Shown here: piece by piece, positions 24,718 through 38,100 of the stretch | Layout of the letters: each line of letters begins with the position of its first letter | Position numbering within the stretch: position 1 is the first letter of the stretch | Assembly: GCF_963576545.1 (NCBI RefSeq) | Contig: NW_026870560.1 | Location: 2,501 to 66,500 of the forward strand | DNA length: 64,000 nucleotides | Direction of reading: 5' to 3' | Origin: Limanda limanda | Lineage: Eukaryota; Chordata; Actinopteri; Pleuronectiformes; Pleuronectidae | Position numbers and translations under genes: made by a program | The notes under the pieces: model-generated | What the model was told of the DNA's origin: nothing | Databases searched by the model: none | What the model saw: only the letters and a program-made list of their open reading frames with translations

Positions 24718-26629
24718 CTCAGATTTGGGGGAATTTCGTCGGTCGACCTCTTTCGAAGGTCGTACAAGCTCGGGGATGGTACCAATCGATCCGCAGGACC
24801 CAAATTAGTCCAGATGCAACCACTTTCCAAGTCTCTCCGACCTTCACAAAAAAAGTTATTCAAGAATATCTCTTTCTCCTATGTGCTTTCATCCCTAACC
24901 CTAACCCTTCCGAAAGTCGGAGAAGCTCAAGGATGGTACCGATCGATGCGCGCTACCCCATTTAGTGGGGGTAGAGCCTACTTGCAAGTCTCTCCGACCT
25001 TCACAAAAAAAGTTATTCAAGAATATCTCTTTCTCCTATGTGCTTTCATCCCTAACCCTAACCCTAACCCTTCCGAAAGTCGGAGAAGCTCAAGGATGGT
25101 ACCGATCGATGCGCGCAACCCCATTTAGTGGGGGTAGAGCCTACTTGCAAGTCTCTCCGACCTTCACAAAAAAAGTTATTCAAGAATATCTCCTCAGATT
25201 TGGGGGAATTTCGTCGGTCGACCTCTTCCGAAGGTCGTACAAGCTCAAGGATGGTACCAATCGATCCGCAGGACCCAAATTAGTCCAGATGCAACCACTT
25301 TCCAAGTCTCTCCGACCTTCACAAAAAAAGTTATTCAAGAATATCTCTTTCTCCTATGTGCTTTCATCCCTAACCCTAACCCTAACCCTTCCGAAAGTCG
25401 GAGAAGCTCAAGGATGGTACCGATCGATGCGCGTTACCCCATTTAGTGGGGGTAGAGCCTACTTGCAAGTCTCTCCGACCTTCACAAAAAAAGTTATTCA
25501 AGAATATCTCTTTCTCCTATGTGCTTTCATCCCTAACCCTAACCCTAACCCTTCCGAAAGTCGGAGAAGCTCAAGGATGGTACAGATCGATGCGCGCAAC
25601 CCCATTTAGTGGGGGTAGAGCCTACTTGCAAGTCTCTCCGACCTTCACAAAAAAAGTTATTCAAGAATATCTCCTCAGATTTGGGGGAATTTCGTCGGTC
25701 GACCTCTTCCGAAGGTCGTACAAGCTCGGGGATGGTACCAATCGATCTGCAGGACCCAAATTAGTCCAGATGCAACCACTTTCCAAGTCTCTCCGACCTT
25801 CACAAAAAAAGTTATTCAAGAATATCTCTTTCTCCTATGTGCTTTCATCCCTAACCCTAACCCTAACCCTTCCGAAAGTCGGAGAAGCTCAAGGATGGTA
25901 CCGATCGATGCGCGCTACCCCATTTAGTGGGGGTAGAGCCTACTTGCAAGTCTCTCCGACCTTCACAAAAAAAGTTATTCAAGAATATCTCTTTCTCCTA
26001 TGTGCTTTCATCCCTAACCCTAACCCTAACCCTTCCGAAAGTCGGAGAAGCTCAAGGATGGTACCGATCGATGTGCGCTACCCCATTTAGTGGGGGTAGA
26101 GCCTACTTGCAAGTCTCTCCGACCTTCACAAAAAAAGTTATTCAAGAATATCTCTTTCTCCTATGTGCTTTCATCCCTAACCCTAACCCTTCCGAAAGTC
26201 GGAGAAGCTCAAGGATGGTACCGATCGATGCGCGCTACCCCATTTAGTGGGGGTAGAGCCTACTTGCAAGTCTCTCCGACCTTCACAAAAAAAGTTATTC
26301 AAGAATATCTCTTTCTCCTATGTGCTTTCATCCCTAACCCTAACCCTAACCCTTCCGAAAGTCGGAGAAGCTCAAGGATGGTACCGATCGATGCGCGTTA
26401 CCCCATTTAGTGGGGGTAGAGCCTACTTGCAAGTCTCTCCGACCTTCACAAAAAAAGTTATTCAAGAATATCTCCTCAGATTTGGGGGAATTTCGTCGGT
26501 CGACCTCTTCCGAAGGTCGTACAAGCTCGGGGATGGTACCAATCGATCTGCAGGACCCAAATTAGTCCAGATGCAACCACTTTCCAAGTCTCTCCGACCT
26601 TCACAAAAAAAGTTATTCAAGAATATCTC
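24718..26629 (+). repeat. Four-B higher-order block 6
   Basis: B copies at 24718, 25193, 25674 and 26475, exactly 2,727 bp after the corresponding copies of block 5. The delta B has GATCTGCAGG rather than GATCCGCAGG. Confidence 0.9.
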
Positions 26630-29203
26630 TTTCTCCTATGTGCTTTCATCCCTAACCCTAACCCTAACCCTTCCGAAAGTCGGAGAAGCTCAAGGATGGT
26701 ACCGATCGATGCGCGCTACCCCATTTAGTGGGGGTAGAGCCTACTTGCAAGTCTCTCCGACCTTCACAAAAAAAGTTATTCAAGAATATCTCTTTCTCCT
26801 ATGTGCTTTCATCCCTAACCCTAACCCTAACCCTTCCGAAAGTCGGAGAAGCTCAAGGATGGTACTGATCGATGCGCGCTACCCCATTTAGTGGGGGTAG
26901 AGCCTACTTGCAAGTCTCTCCGACCTTCACAAAAAAAGTTATTCAAGAATATCTCTTTCTCCTATGTGCTTTCATCCCTAACCCTAACCCTAACCCTTCC
27001 GAAAGTCGGAGAAGCTCAAGGATGGTACCGATCGATGCGCGCAACCCCATTTAGTGGGGGTAGAGCCTACTTGCAAGTCTCTCCGACCTTCACAAAAAAA
27101 GTTATTCAAGAATATCTCTTTCTCCTATGTGCTTTCATCCCTAACCCTAACCCTTCCGAAAGTCGGAGAAGCTCAAGGATGGTACCGATCGATGCGCGCT
27201 ACCCCATTTAGTGGGGGTAGAGCCTACTTGCAAGTCTCTCCGACCTTCACAAAAAAAGTTATTCAAGAATATCTCTTTCTCCTATGTGCTTTCATCCCTA
27301 ACCCTAACCCTAACCCTTCCGAAAGTCGGAGAAGCTCAAGGATGGTACCGATCGATGCGCGTTACCCCATTTAGTGGGGGTAGAGCCTACTTGCAAGTCT
27401 CTCCGACCTTCACAAAAAAAGTTATTCAAGAATATCTCCTCAGATTTGGGGGAATTTCGTCGGTCGACCTCTTCCGAAGGTCGTACAAGCTCGGGGATGG
27501 TACCAATCGATCTGCAGGACCCAAATTAGTCAAGATGCAACCACTTTCCAAGTCTCTCCGACCTTCACAAAAAAAGTTATTCAAGAATATCTCTTTCTCC
27601 TATGTGCTTTCATCCCTAACCCTAACCCTAACCCTTCCGAAAGTCGGAGAAGCTCAAGGATGGTACCGATCGATGCGCGCTACCCCATTTAGTGGGGGTA
27701 GAGCCTACTTGCAAGTCTCTCCGACCTTCACAAAAAAAGTTATTCAAGAATATCTCTTTCTCCTATGTGCTTTCATCCCTAACCCTAACCCTTCCGAAAG
27801 TCGGAGAAGCTCAAGGATGGTACCGATCGATGTGCGCTACCCCATTTAGTGGGGGTAGAGCCTACTTGCAAGTCTCTCCGACCTTCACAAAAAAAGTTAT
27901 TCAAGAATATCTCTTTCTCCTATGTGCTTTCATCCCTAACCCTAACCCTTCCGAAAGTCGGAGAAGCTCAAGGATGGTACCGATCGATGCGCGCTACCCC
28001 ATTTAGTGGGGGTAGAGCCTACTTGCAAGTCTCTCCGACCTTCACAAAAAAAGTTATTCAAGAATATCTCTTTCTCCTATGTGCTTTCATCCCTAACCCT
28101 AACCCTAACCCTTCCGAAAGTCGGAGAAGCTCAAGGATGGTACCGATCGATGCGCGTTACCCCATTTAGTGGGGGTAGAGCCTACTTGCAAGTCTCTCCG
28201 ACCTTCACAAAAAAAGTTATTCAAGAATATCTCCTCAGATTTGGGGGAATTTCGTCGGTCGACCTCTTCCGAAGGTCGTACAAGCTCGGGGATGGTACCA
28301 ATCGATCCGCAGGACCCAAATTAGTCCAGATGCAACCACTTTCCAAGTCTCTCCGACCTTCACAAAAAAAGTTATTCAAGAATATCTCTTTCTCCTATGT
28401 GCTTTCATCCCTAACCCTAACCCTAACCCTTCCGAAAGTCGGAGAAGCTCAAGGATGGTACCGATCGATGCGCGCTACCCCATTTAGTGGGGGTAGAGCC
28501 TACTTGCAAGTCTCTCCGACCTTCACAAAAAAAGTTATTCAAGAATATCTCTTTCTCCTATGTGCTTTCATCCCTAACCCTAACCCTAACCCTTCCGAAA
28601 GTCGGAGAAGCTCAAGGATGGTACCGATCGATGCGTGCTACCCCATTTAGTGGGGGTAGAGCCTACTTGCAAGTCTCTTCGACCTTCACAAAAAAAGTTA
28701 TTCAAGAATATCTCTTTCTCCTATGTGCTTTCATCCCTAACCCTAACCCTAACCCTTCCGAAAGTCGGAGAAGCTCAAGGATGGTACCGATCGATGCGCG
28801 CTACCCCATTTAGTGGGGGTAGAGCCTACTTGCAAGTCTCTCCAACCTTCACAAAAAAAGTTATTCAAGAATATCTCTTTCTCCTATGTGCTTTCATCCC
28901 TAACCCTAACCCTAACCCTTCCGAAAGTCGGAGAAGCTCAAGGATGGTACCGATCGATGCGCGCTACCCCATTTAGTGGGGGTAGAGCCTACTTGCAAGT
29001 CTCTCCGACCTTCACAAAAAAAGTTATTCAAGAATATCTCTTTCTCCTATGTGCTTTCATCCCTAACCCTAACCCTAACCCTTCCGAAAGTCGGAGAAGC
29101 TCAAGGATGGTACCGATCGATGCGCGCAACCCCATTTAGTGGGGGTAGAGCCTACTTGCAAGTCTCTCCGACCTTCACAAAAAAAGTAATTCAAGAATAT
29201 CTC

Positions 29204-31910
29204 CTCAGATTTGGGGGAATTTCGTCGGTCGACCTCTTTCGAAGGTCGTACAAGCTCGGGGATGGTACCAATCGATCCGCAGGACCCAAATTAGTCCAGA
29301 TGCAACCACTTTCCAAGTCTCTCCGACTCTCACAAAAAAAGTTATTCAAGAATATCTCTTTCTCCTATGTGCTTTCATCCCTAACCCTAACCCTTCCGAA
29401 AGTCGGAGAAGCTCAAGGATGGTACCGATCGATGCGCGCTACCCCATTTAGTGGGGGTAGAGCCTACTTGCAAGTCTCTCCGACCTTCACAAAAAAAGTT
29501 ATTCAAGAATATCTCTTTCTCCTATGTGCTTTCATCCCTAACCCTAACCCTTCCGAAAGTCGGAGAAGCTCAAGGATGGTACCGATCGATGCGCGCAACC
29601 CCATTTAGTGGGGGTAGAGCCTACTTGCAAGTCTCTCCGACCTTCACAAAAAAAGTTATTCAAGAATATCTCCTCAGATTTGGGGGAATTTCGTCGGTCG
29701 ACCTCTTCCGAAGGTCGTACAAGCTCAAGGATGGTACCAATCGATCCGCAGGACCCAAATTAGTCCAGATGCAACCACTTTCCAAGTCTCTCCGACCTTC
29801 ACAAAAAAAGTAATTCAAGAATATCTCTTTCTCCTATGTGCTTTCATCCCTAACCCTAACCCTAACCCTTCCGAAAGTCGGAGAAGCTCAAGGATGGTAC
29901 CGATCGATGCGCGTTACCCCATTTAGTGGGGGTAGAGCCTACTTGCAAGTCTCTCCGACCTTCACAAAAAAAGTTATTCAAGAATATCTCTTTCTCCTAT
30001 GTGCTTTCATCCCTAACCCTAACCCTAACCCTTCCGAAAGTCGGAGAAGCTCAAGGATGGTACAGATCGATGCGCGCAACCCCATTTAGTGGGGGTAGAG
30101 CCTACTTGCAAGTCTCTCCGACCTTCACAAAAAAAGTTATTCAAGAATATCTCCTCAGATTTGGGGGAATTTCGTCGGTCGACCTCTTCCGAAGGTCGTA
30201 CAAGCTCGGGGATGGTACCAATCGATCTGCAGGACCCAAATTAGTCCAGATGCAACCACTTTCCAAGTCTCTCCGACCTTCACAAAAAAAGTTATTCAAG
30301 AATATCTCTTTCTCCTATGTGCTTTCATCCCTAACCCTAACCCTAACCCTTCCGAAAGTCGGAGAAGCTCAAGGATGGTACCGATCGATGCGCGCTACCC
30401 CATTTAGTGGGGGTAGAGCCTACTTGCAAGTCTCTCCGACCTTCACAAAAAAAGTTATTCAAGAATATCTCTTTCTCCTATGTGCTTTCATCCCTAACCC
30501 TAACCCTAACCCTTCCGAAAGTCGGAGAAGCTCAAGGATGGTACCGATCGATGTGCGCTACCCCATTTAGTGGGGGTAGAGCCTACTTGCAAGTCTCTCC
30601 GACCTTCACAAAAAAAGTTATTCAAGAATATCTCTTTCTCCTATGTGCTTTCATCCCTAACCCTAACCCTTCCGAAAGTCGGAGAAGCTCAAGGATGGTA
30701 CCGATCGATGCGCGCTACCCCATTTAGTGGGGGTAGAGCCTACTTGCAAGTCTCTCCGACCTTCACAAAAAAAGTTATTCAAGAATATCTCTTTCTCCTA
30801 TGTGCTTTCATCCCTAACCCTAACCCTAACCCTTCCGAAAGTCGGAGAAGCTCAAGGATGGTACAGATCGATGCGCGCAACCCCATTTAGTGGGGGTAGA
30901 GCCTACTTGCAAGTCTCTCCGACCTTCACAAAAAAAGTTATTCAAGAATATCTCCTCAGATTTGGGGGAATTTCGTCGGTCGACCTCTTCCGAAGGTCGT
31001 ACAAGCTCGGGGATGGTACCAATCGATCTGCAGGACCCAAATTAGTCCAGATGCAACCACTTTCCAAGTCTCTCCGACCTTCACAAAAAAAGTTATTCAA
31101 GAATATCTCTTTCTCCTATGTGCTTTCATCCCTAACCCTAACCCTAACCCTTCCGAAAGTCGGAGAAGCTCAAGGATGGTACCGATCGATGCGCGCTACC
31201 CCATTTAGTGGGGGTAGAGCCTACTTGCAAGTCTCTCCGACCTTCACAAAAAAAGTTATTCAAGAATATCTCTTTCTCCTATGTGCTTTCATCCCTAACC
31301 CTAACCCTAACCCTTCCGAAAGTCGGAGAAGCTCAAGGATGGTACCGATCGATGTGCGCTACCCCATTTAGTGGGGGTAGAGCCTACTTGCAAGTCTCTC
31401 CGACCTTCACAAAAAAAGTTATTCAAGAATATCTCTTTCTCCTATGTGCTTTCATCCCTAACCCTAACCCTTCCAAAAGTCGGAGAAGCTCAAGGATGGT
31501 ACCGATCGATGCGCGCTACCCCATTTAGTGGGGGTAGAGCCTACTTGCAAGTCTCTCCGACCTTCACAAAAAAAGTTATTCAAGAATATCTCTTTCTCCT
31601 ATGTGCTTTCATCCCTAACCCTAACCCTAACCCTTCCGAAAGTCGGAGAAGCTCAAGGATGGTACTGATCGATGCGCGTTACCCCATTTAGTGGGGGTAG
31701 AGCCTACTTGCAAGTCTCTCCGACCTTCACAAAAAAAGTTATTCAAGAATATCTCCTCAGATTTGGGGGAATTTCGTCGGTCGACCTCTTCCGAAGGTCG
31801 TACAAGCTCGGGGATGGTACCAATCGATCCGCAGGACCCAAATTAGTCCAGATGCAACCACTTTCCAAGTCTCTCCGACCTTCACAAAAAAAGTTATTCA
31901 AGAATATCTC
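29204..31910 (+). repeat. Four-B higher-order block 7 with internal 801-bp duplication
   Basis: B copies at 29204 (alpha), 29673 (beta), 30154 (gamma), 30955 (second gamma) and 31756 (delta). Both gamma copies follow GGTACAGATC, and the gamma-gamma and gamma-delta steps are 801 bp each. This indicates that an 801-bp segment of four A and one B was duplicated in tandem inside an otherwise standard block. The beta step is 469 bp because both A units are of the short form. Confidence 0.88.
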
Positions 31911-33202
31911 TTTCTCCTATGTGCTTTCATCCCTAACCCTAACCCTAACCCTTCCGAAAGTCGGAGAAGCTCAAGGATGGTACCGATCGATGCGCGCTAC
32001 CCCATTTAGTGGGGGTAGAGCCTACTTGCAAGTCTCTCCGACCTTCACAAAAAAAGTTATTCAAGAATATCTCTTTCTCCTATGTGCTTTCATCCCTAAC
32101 CCTAACCCTAACCCTTCCGAAAGTCGGAGAAGCTCAAGGATGGTACCGATCGATGCGTGCTACCCCATTTAGTGGGGGTAGAGCCTACTTGCAAGTCTCT
32201 TCGACCTTCACAAAAAAAGTTATTCAAGAATATCTCTTTCTCCTATGTGCTTTCATCCCTAACCCTAACCCTTCCGAAAGTCGGAGAAGCTCAAGGATGG
32301 TACCGATCGATGCGTGCTACCCCATTTAGTGGGGGTAGAGCCTACTTGCAAGTCTCTCCAACCTTCACAAAAAAAGTTATTCAAGAATATCTCTTTCTCC
32401 TATGTGCTTTCATCCCTAACCCTAACCCTAACCCTTCCGAAAGTCGGAGAAGCTCAAGGATGGTACCGATCGATGCGCGCTACCCCATTTAGTGGGGGTA
32501 GAGCCTACTTGCAAGTCTCTCCGACCTTCACAAAAAAAGTTATTCAAGAATATCTCTTTCTCCTATGTGCTTTCATCCCTAACCCTAACCCTAACCCTTC
32601 CGAAAGTCGGAGAAGCTCAAGGATGGTACCGATCGATGCGTGCTACCCCATTTAGTGGGGGTAGAGCCTACTTGCAAGTCTCTTCGACCTTCACAAAAAA
32701 AGTTATTCAAGAATATCTCTTTCTCCTATGTGCTTTCATCCCTAACCCTAACCCTTCCGAAAGTCGGAGAAGCTCAAGGATGGTACCGATCGATGCGCGC
32801 TACCCCATTTAGTGGGGGTAGAGCCTACTTGCAAGTCTCTCCAACCTTCACAAAAAAAGTTATTCAAGAATATCTCTTTCTCCTATGTGCTTTCATCCCT
32901 AACCCTAACCCTAACCCTTCCGAAAGTCGGAAAAGCTCAAGGATGGTACCGATCGATGCGCGCTACCCCATTTAGTGGGGGTAGAGCCTACTTGCAAGTC
33001 TCTCCGACCTTCACAAAAAAAGTTATTCAAGAATATCTCTTTCTCCTATGTGCTTTCATCCCTAACCCTAACCCTAACCCTTCCGAAAGTCGGAGAAGCT
33101 CAAGGATGGTACCGATCGATGCGCGCAACCCCATTTAGTGGGGGTAGAGCCTACTTGCAAGTCTCTCCGACCTTCACAAAAAAAGTAATTCAAGAATATC
33201 TC

Positions 33203-35108
33203 CTCAGATTTGGGGGAATTTCGTCGGTCGACCTCTTTCGAAGGTCGTACAAGCTCGGGGATGGTACCAATCGATCCGCAGGACCCAAATTAGTCCAGAT
33301 GCAACCACTTTCCAAGTCCCTCCGACCTTCACAAAAAAAGTTATTCAAGAATATCTCTTTCTCCTATGTGCTTTCATCCCTAACCCTAACCCTTCCGAAA
33401 GTCGGAGAAGCTCAAGGATGGTACCGATCGATGCGCGCTACCCCATTTAGTGGGGGTAGAGCCTACTTGCAAGTCTCTCCGACCTTCACAAAAAAAGTTA
33501 TTCAAGAATATCTCTTTCTCCTATGTGCTTTCATCCCTAACCCTAACCCTAACCCTTCCGAAAGTCGGAGAAGCTCAAGGATGGTACCGATCGATGCGCG
33601 CAACCCCATTTAGTGGGGGTAGAGCCTACTTGCAAGTCTCTCCGACCTTCACAAAAAAAGTTATTCAAGAATATCTCCTCAGATTTGGGGGAATTTCGTC
33701 GGTCGACCTCTTCCGAAGGTCGTACAAGCTCAAGGATGGTACCAATCGATCCGCAGGACCCAAATTAGTCCAGATGCAACCACTTTCCAAGTCTCTCCGA
33801 CCTTCACAAAAAAAGTTATTCAAGAATATCTCTTTCTCCTATGTGCTTTCATCCCTAACCCTAACCCTAACCCTTCCGAAAGTCGGAGAAGCTCAAGGAT
33901 GGTACCGATCGATGCGCGTTACCCCATTTAGTGGGGGTAGAGCCTACTTGCAAGTCTCTCCGACCTTCACAAAAAAAGTTATTCAAGAATATCTCTTTCT
34001 CCTATGTGCTTTCATCCCTAACCCTAACCCTAACCCTTCCGAAAGTCGGAGAAGCTCAAGGATGGTACAGATCGATGCGCGCAACCCCATTTAGTGGGGG
34101 TAGAGCCTACTTGCAAGTCTCTCCGACCTTCACAAAAAAAGTTATTCAAGAATATCTCCTCAGATTTGGGGGAATTTCGTCGGTCGACCTCTTCCGAAGG
34201 TCGTACAAGCTCGGGGATGGTACCAATCGATCTGCAGGACCCAAATTAGTCCAGATGCAACCACTTTCCAAGTCTCTCCGACCTTCACAAAAAAAGTTAT
34301 TCAAGAATATCTCTTTCTCCTATGTGCTTTCATCCCTAACCCTAACCCTAACCCTTCCGAAAGTCGGAGAAGCTCAAGGATGGTACCGATCGATGCGCGC
34401 TACCCCATTTAGTGGGGGTAGAGCCTACTTGCAAGTCTCTCCGACCTTCACAAAAAAAGTTATTCAAGAATATCTCTTTCTCCTATGTGCTTTCATCCCT
34501 AACCCTAACCCTAACCCTTCCGAAAGTCGGAGAAGCTCAAGGATGGTACCGATCGATGTGCGCTACCCCATTTAGTGGGGGTAGAGCCTACTTGCAAGTC
34601 TCTCCGACCTTCACAAAAAAAGTTATTCAAGAATATCTCTTTCTCCTATGTGCTTTCATCCCTAACCCTAACCCTTCCGAAAGTCGGAGAAGCTCAAGGA
34701 TGGTACCGATCGATGTGCGCTACCCCATTTAGTGGGGGTAGAGCCTACTTGCAAGTCTCTCCGACCTTCACAAAAAAAGTTATTCAAGAATATCTCTTTC
34801 TCCTATGTGCTTTCATCCCTAACCCTAACCCTTCCGAAAGTCGGAGAAGCTCAAGGATGGTACCGATCGATGCGCGTTACCCCATTTAGTGGGGGTAGAG
34901 CCTACTTGCAAGTCTCTCCGACCTTCACAAAAAAAGTTATTCAAGAATATCTCCTCAGATTTGGGGGAATTTCGTCGGTCGACCTCTTCCGAAGGTCGTA
35001 CAAGCTCGGGGATGGTACCAATCGATCCGCAGGACCCAAATTAGTCCAGATGCAACCACTTTCCAAGTCTCTCCGACCTTCACAAAAAAAGTTATTCAAG
35101 AATATCTC
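33203..35108 (+). repeat. Four-B higher-order block 8
   Basis: B copies at 33203, 33678, 34159 and 34954 with steps 475, 481 and 795. The last step is one hexamer short because of an extra two-unit telomeric tract. The gamma-delta part is repeated at 37363 and 38158. Confidence 0.88.
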
Positions 35109-38100
35109 TTTCTCCTATGTGCTTTCATCCCTAACCCTAACCCTAACCCTTCCGAAAGTCGGAGAAGCTCAAGGATGGTACCGATCGATGCGCGCTACCC
35201 CATTTAGTGGGGGTAGAGCCTACTTGCAAGTCTCTCCGACCTTCACAAAAAAAGTTATTCAAGAATATCTCTTTCTCCTATGTGCTTTCATCCCTAACCC
35301 TAACCCTAACCCTTCCGAAAGTCGGAGAAGCTCAAGGATGGTACCGATCGATGCGCGCTACCCCATTTAGTGGGGGTAGAGCCTACTTGCAAGTCTCTTC
35401 GACCTTCACAAAAAAAGTTATTCAAGAATATCTCTTTCTCCTATGTGCTTTCATCCCTAACCCTAACCCTAACCCTTCCGAAAGTCGGAGAAGCTCAAGG
35501 ATGGTACTGATCGATGCGCGCTACCCCATTTAGTGGGGGTAGAGCCTACTTGCAAGTCTCTCCGACCTTCACAAAAAAAGTTATTCAAGAATATCTCTTT
35601 CTCCTATGTGCTTTCATCCCTAACCCTAACCCTAACCCTTCCGAAAGTCGGAGAAGCTCAAGGATGGTACCGATCGATGCGCGCTACCCCATTTAGTGGG
35701 GGTAGAGCCTACTTGCAAGTCTCTCCGACCTTCACAAAAAAAGTTATTCAAGAATATCTCTTTCTCCTATGTGCTTTCATCCCTAACCCTAACCCTAACC
35801 CTTCCGAAAGTCGGAGAAGCTCAAGGATGGTACCGATCGATGCGCGCAACCCCATTTAGTGGGGGTAGAGCCTACTTTCAAGTCTCTCCGACCTTCACAA
35901 AAAAAGTAATTCAAGAATATCTCCTCAGATTTGGGGGAATTTCGTCGGTCGACCTCTTTCGAAGGTCGTACAAGCTCGGGGATGGTACCAATCGATCCGC
36001 AGGACCAAAATTAGTCCAGATGCAACCACTTTCCAAGTCTCTCCGACCTTCACAAAAAACGTTATTCAAGAATATCTCTTTCTCCTATGTGCTTTCATCC
36101 CTAACCCTAACCCTTCCGAAAGTCGGAGAAGCTCAAGGATGGTACCGATCGATGCGCGCTACCCCATTTAGTGGGGGTAGAGCCTACTTGCAAGTCTCTC
36201 CGACCTTCACAAAAAAAGTTATTCAAGAATATCTCTTTCTCCTATGTGCTTTCATCCCTAACCCTAACCCTAACCCTTCCGAAAGTCGGAGAAGCTCAAG
36301 GATGGTACCGATCGATGCGCGCTACCCCATTTAGTGGGGGTAGAGCCTACTTGCAAGTCTCTCCGACCTTCACAAAAAAAGTTATTCAAGAATATCTCTT
36401 TCTCCTATGTGCTTTCATCCCTAACCCTAACCCTAACCCTTCCGAAAGTCGGAGAAGCTCAAGGATGGTACCGATCGATGTGCGCTACCCCATTTAGTGG
36501 GGGTAGAGCCTACTTGCAAGTCTCTCCGACCTTCACAAAAAAAGTTATTCAAGAATATCTCTTTCTCCTATGTGCTTTCATCCCTAACCCTAACCCTTCC
36601 AAAAGTCGGAGAAGCTCAAGGATGGTACCGATCGATGCGCGCTACCCCATTTAGTGGGGGTAGAGCCTACTTGCAAGTCTCTCCGACCTTCACAAAAAAA
36701 GTTATTCAAGAATATCTCTTTCTCCTATGTGCTTTCATCCCTAACCCTAACCCTAACCCTTCCGAAAGTCGGAGAAGCTCAAGGATGGTACCGATCGATG
36801 CGCGTTACCCCATTTAGTGGGGGTAGAGCCTACTTGCAAGTCTCTCCGACCTTCACAAAAAAAGTTATTCAAGAATATCTCCTCAGATTTGGGGGAATTT
36901 CGTCGGTCGACCTCTTTCGAAGGTCGTACAAGCTCGGGGATGGTACCAATCGATCCGCAGGACCCAAATTAGTCCAGATGCAACCACTTTCCAAGTCTCT
37001 CCGACCTTCACAAAAAAAGTTATTCAAGAATATCTCTTTCTCCTATGTGCTTTCATCCCTAACCCTAACCCTAACCCTTCCGAAAGTCGGAGAAGCTCAA
37101 GGATGGTACCGATCGATGCGCGCTACCCCATTTAGTGGGGGTAGAGCCTACTTGCAAGTCTCTCCGACCTTCACAAAAAAAGTTATTCAAGAATATCTCT
37201 TTCTCCTATGTGCTTTCATCCCTAACCCTAACCCTAACCCTTCCGAAAGTCGGAGAAGCTCAAGGATGGTACAGATCGATGCGCGCAACCCCATTTAGTG
37301 GGGGTAGAGCCTACTTGCAAGTCTCTCCGACCTTCACAAAAAAAGTTATTCAAGAATATCTCCTCAGATTTGGGGGAATTTCGTCGGTCGACCTCTTCCG
37401 AAGGTCGTACAAGCTCGGGGATGGTACCAATCGATCTGCAGGACCCAAATTAGTCCAGATGCAACCACTTTCCAAGTCTCTCCGACCTTCACAAAAAAAG
37501 TTATTCAAGAATATCTCTTTCTCCTATGTGCTTTCATCCCTAACCCTAACCCTAACCCTTCCGAAAGTCGGAGAAGCTCAAGGATGGTACCGATCGATGC
37601 GCGCTACCCCATTTAGTGGGGGTAGAGCCTACTTGCAAGTCTCTCCGACCTTCACAAAAAAAGTTATTCAAGAATATCTCTTTCTCCTATGTGCTTTCAT
37701 CCCTAACCCTAACCCTAACCCTTCCGAAAGTCGGAGAAGCTCAAGGATGGTACCGATCGATGTGCGCTACCCCATTTAGTGGGGGTAGAGCCTACTTGCA
37801 AGTCTCTCCGACCTTCACAAAAAAAGTTATTCAAGAATATCTCTTTCTCCTATGTGCTTTCATCCCTAACCCTAACCCTTCCGAAAGTCGGAGAAGCTCA
37901 AGGATGGTACCGATCGATGTGCGCTACCCCATTTAGTGGGGGTAGAGCCTACTTGCAAGTCTCTCCGACCTTCACAAAAAAAGTTATTCAAGAATATCTC
38001 TTTCTCCTATGTGCTTTCATCCCTAACCCTAACCCTTCCGAAAGTCGGAGAAGCTCAAGGATGGTACCGATCGATGCGCGTTACCCCATTTAGTGGGGGT

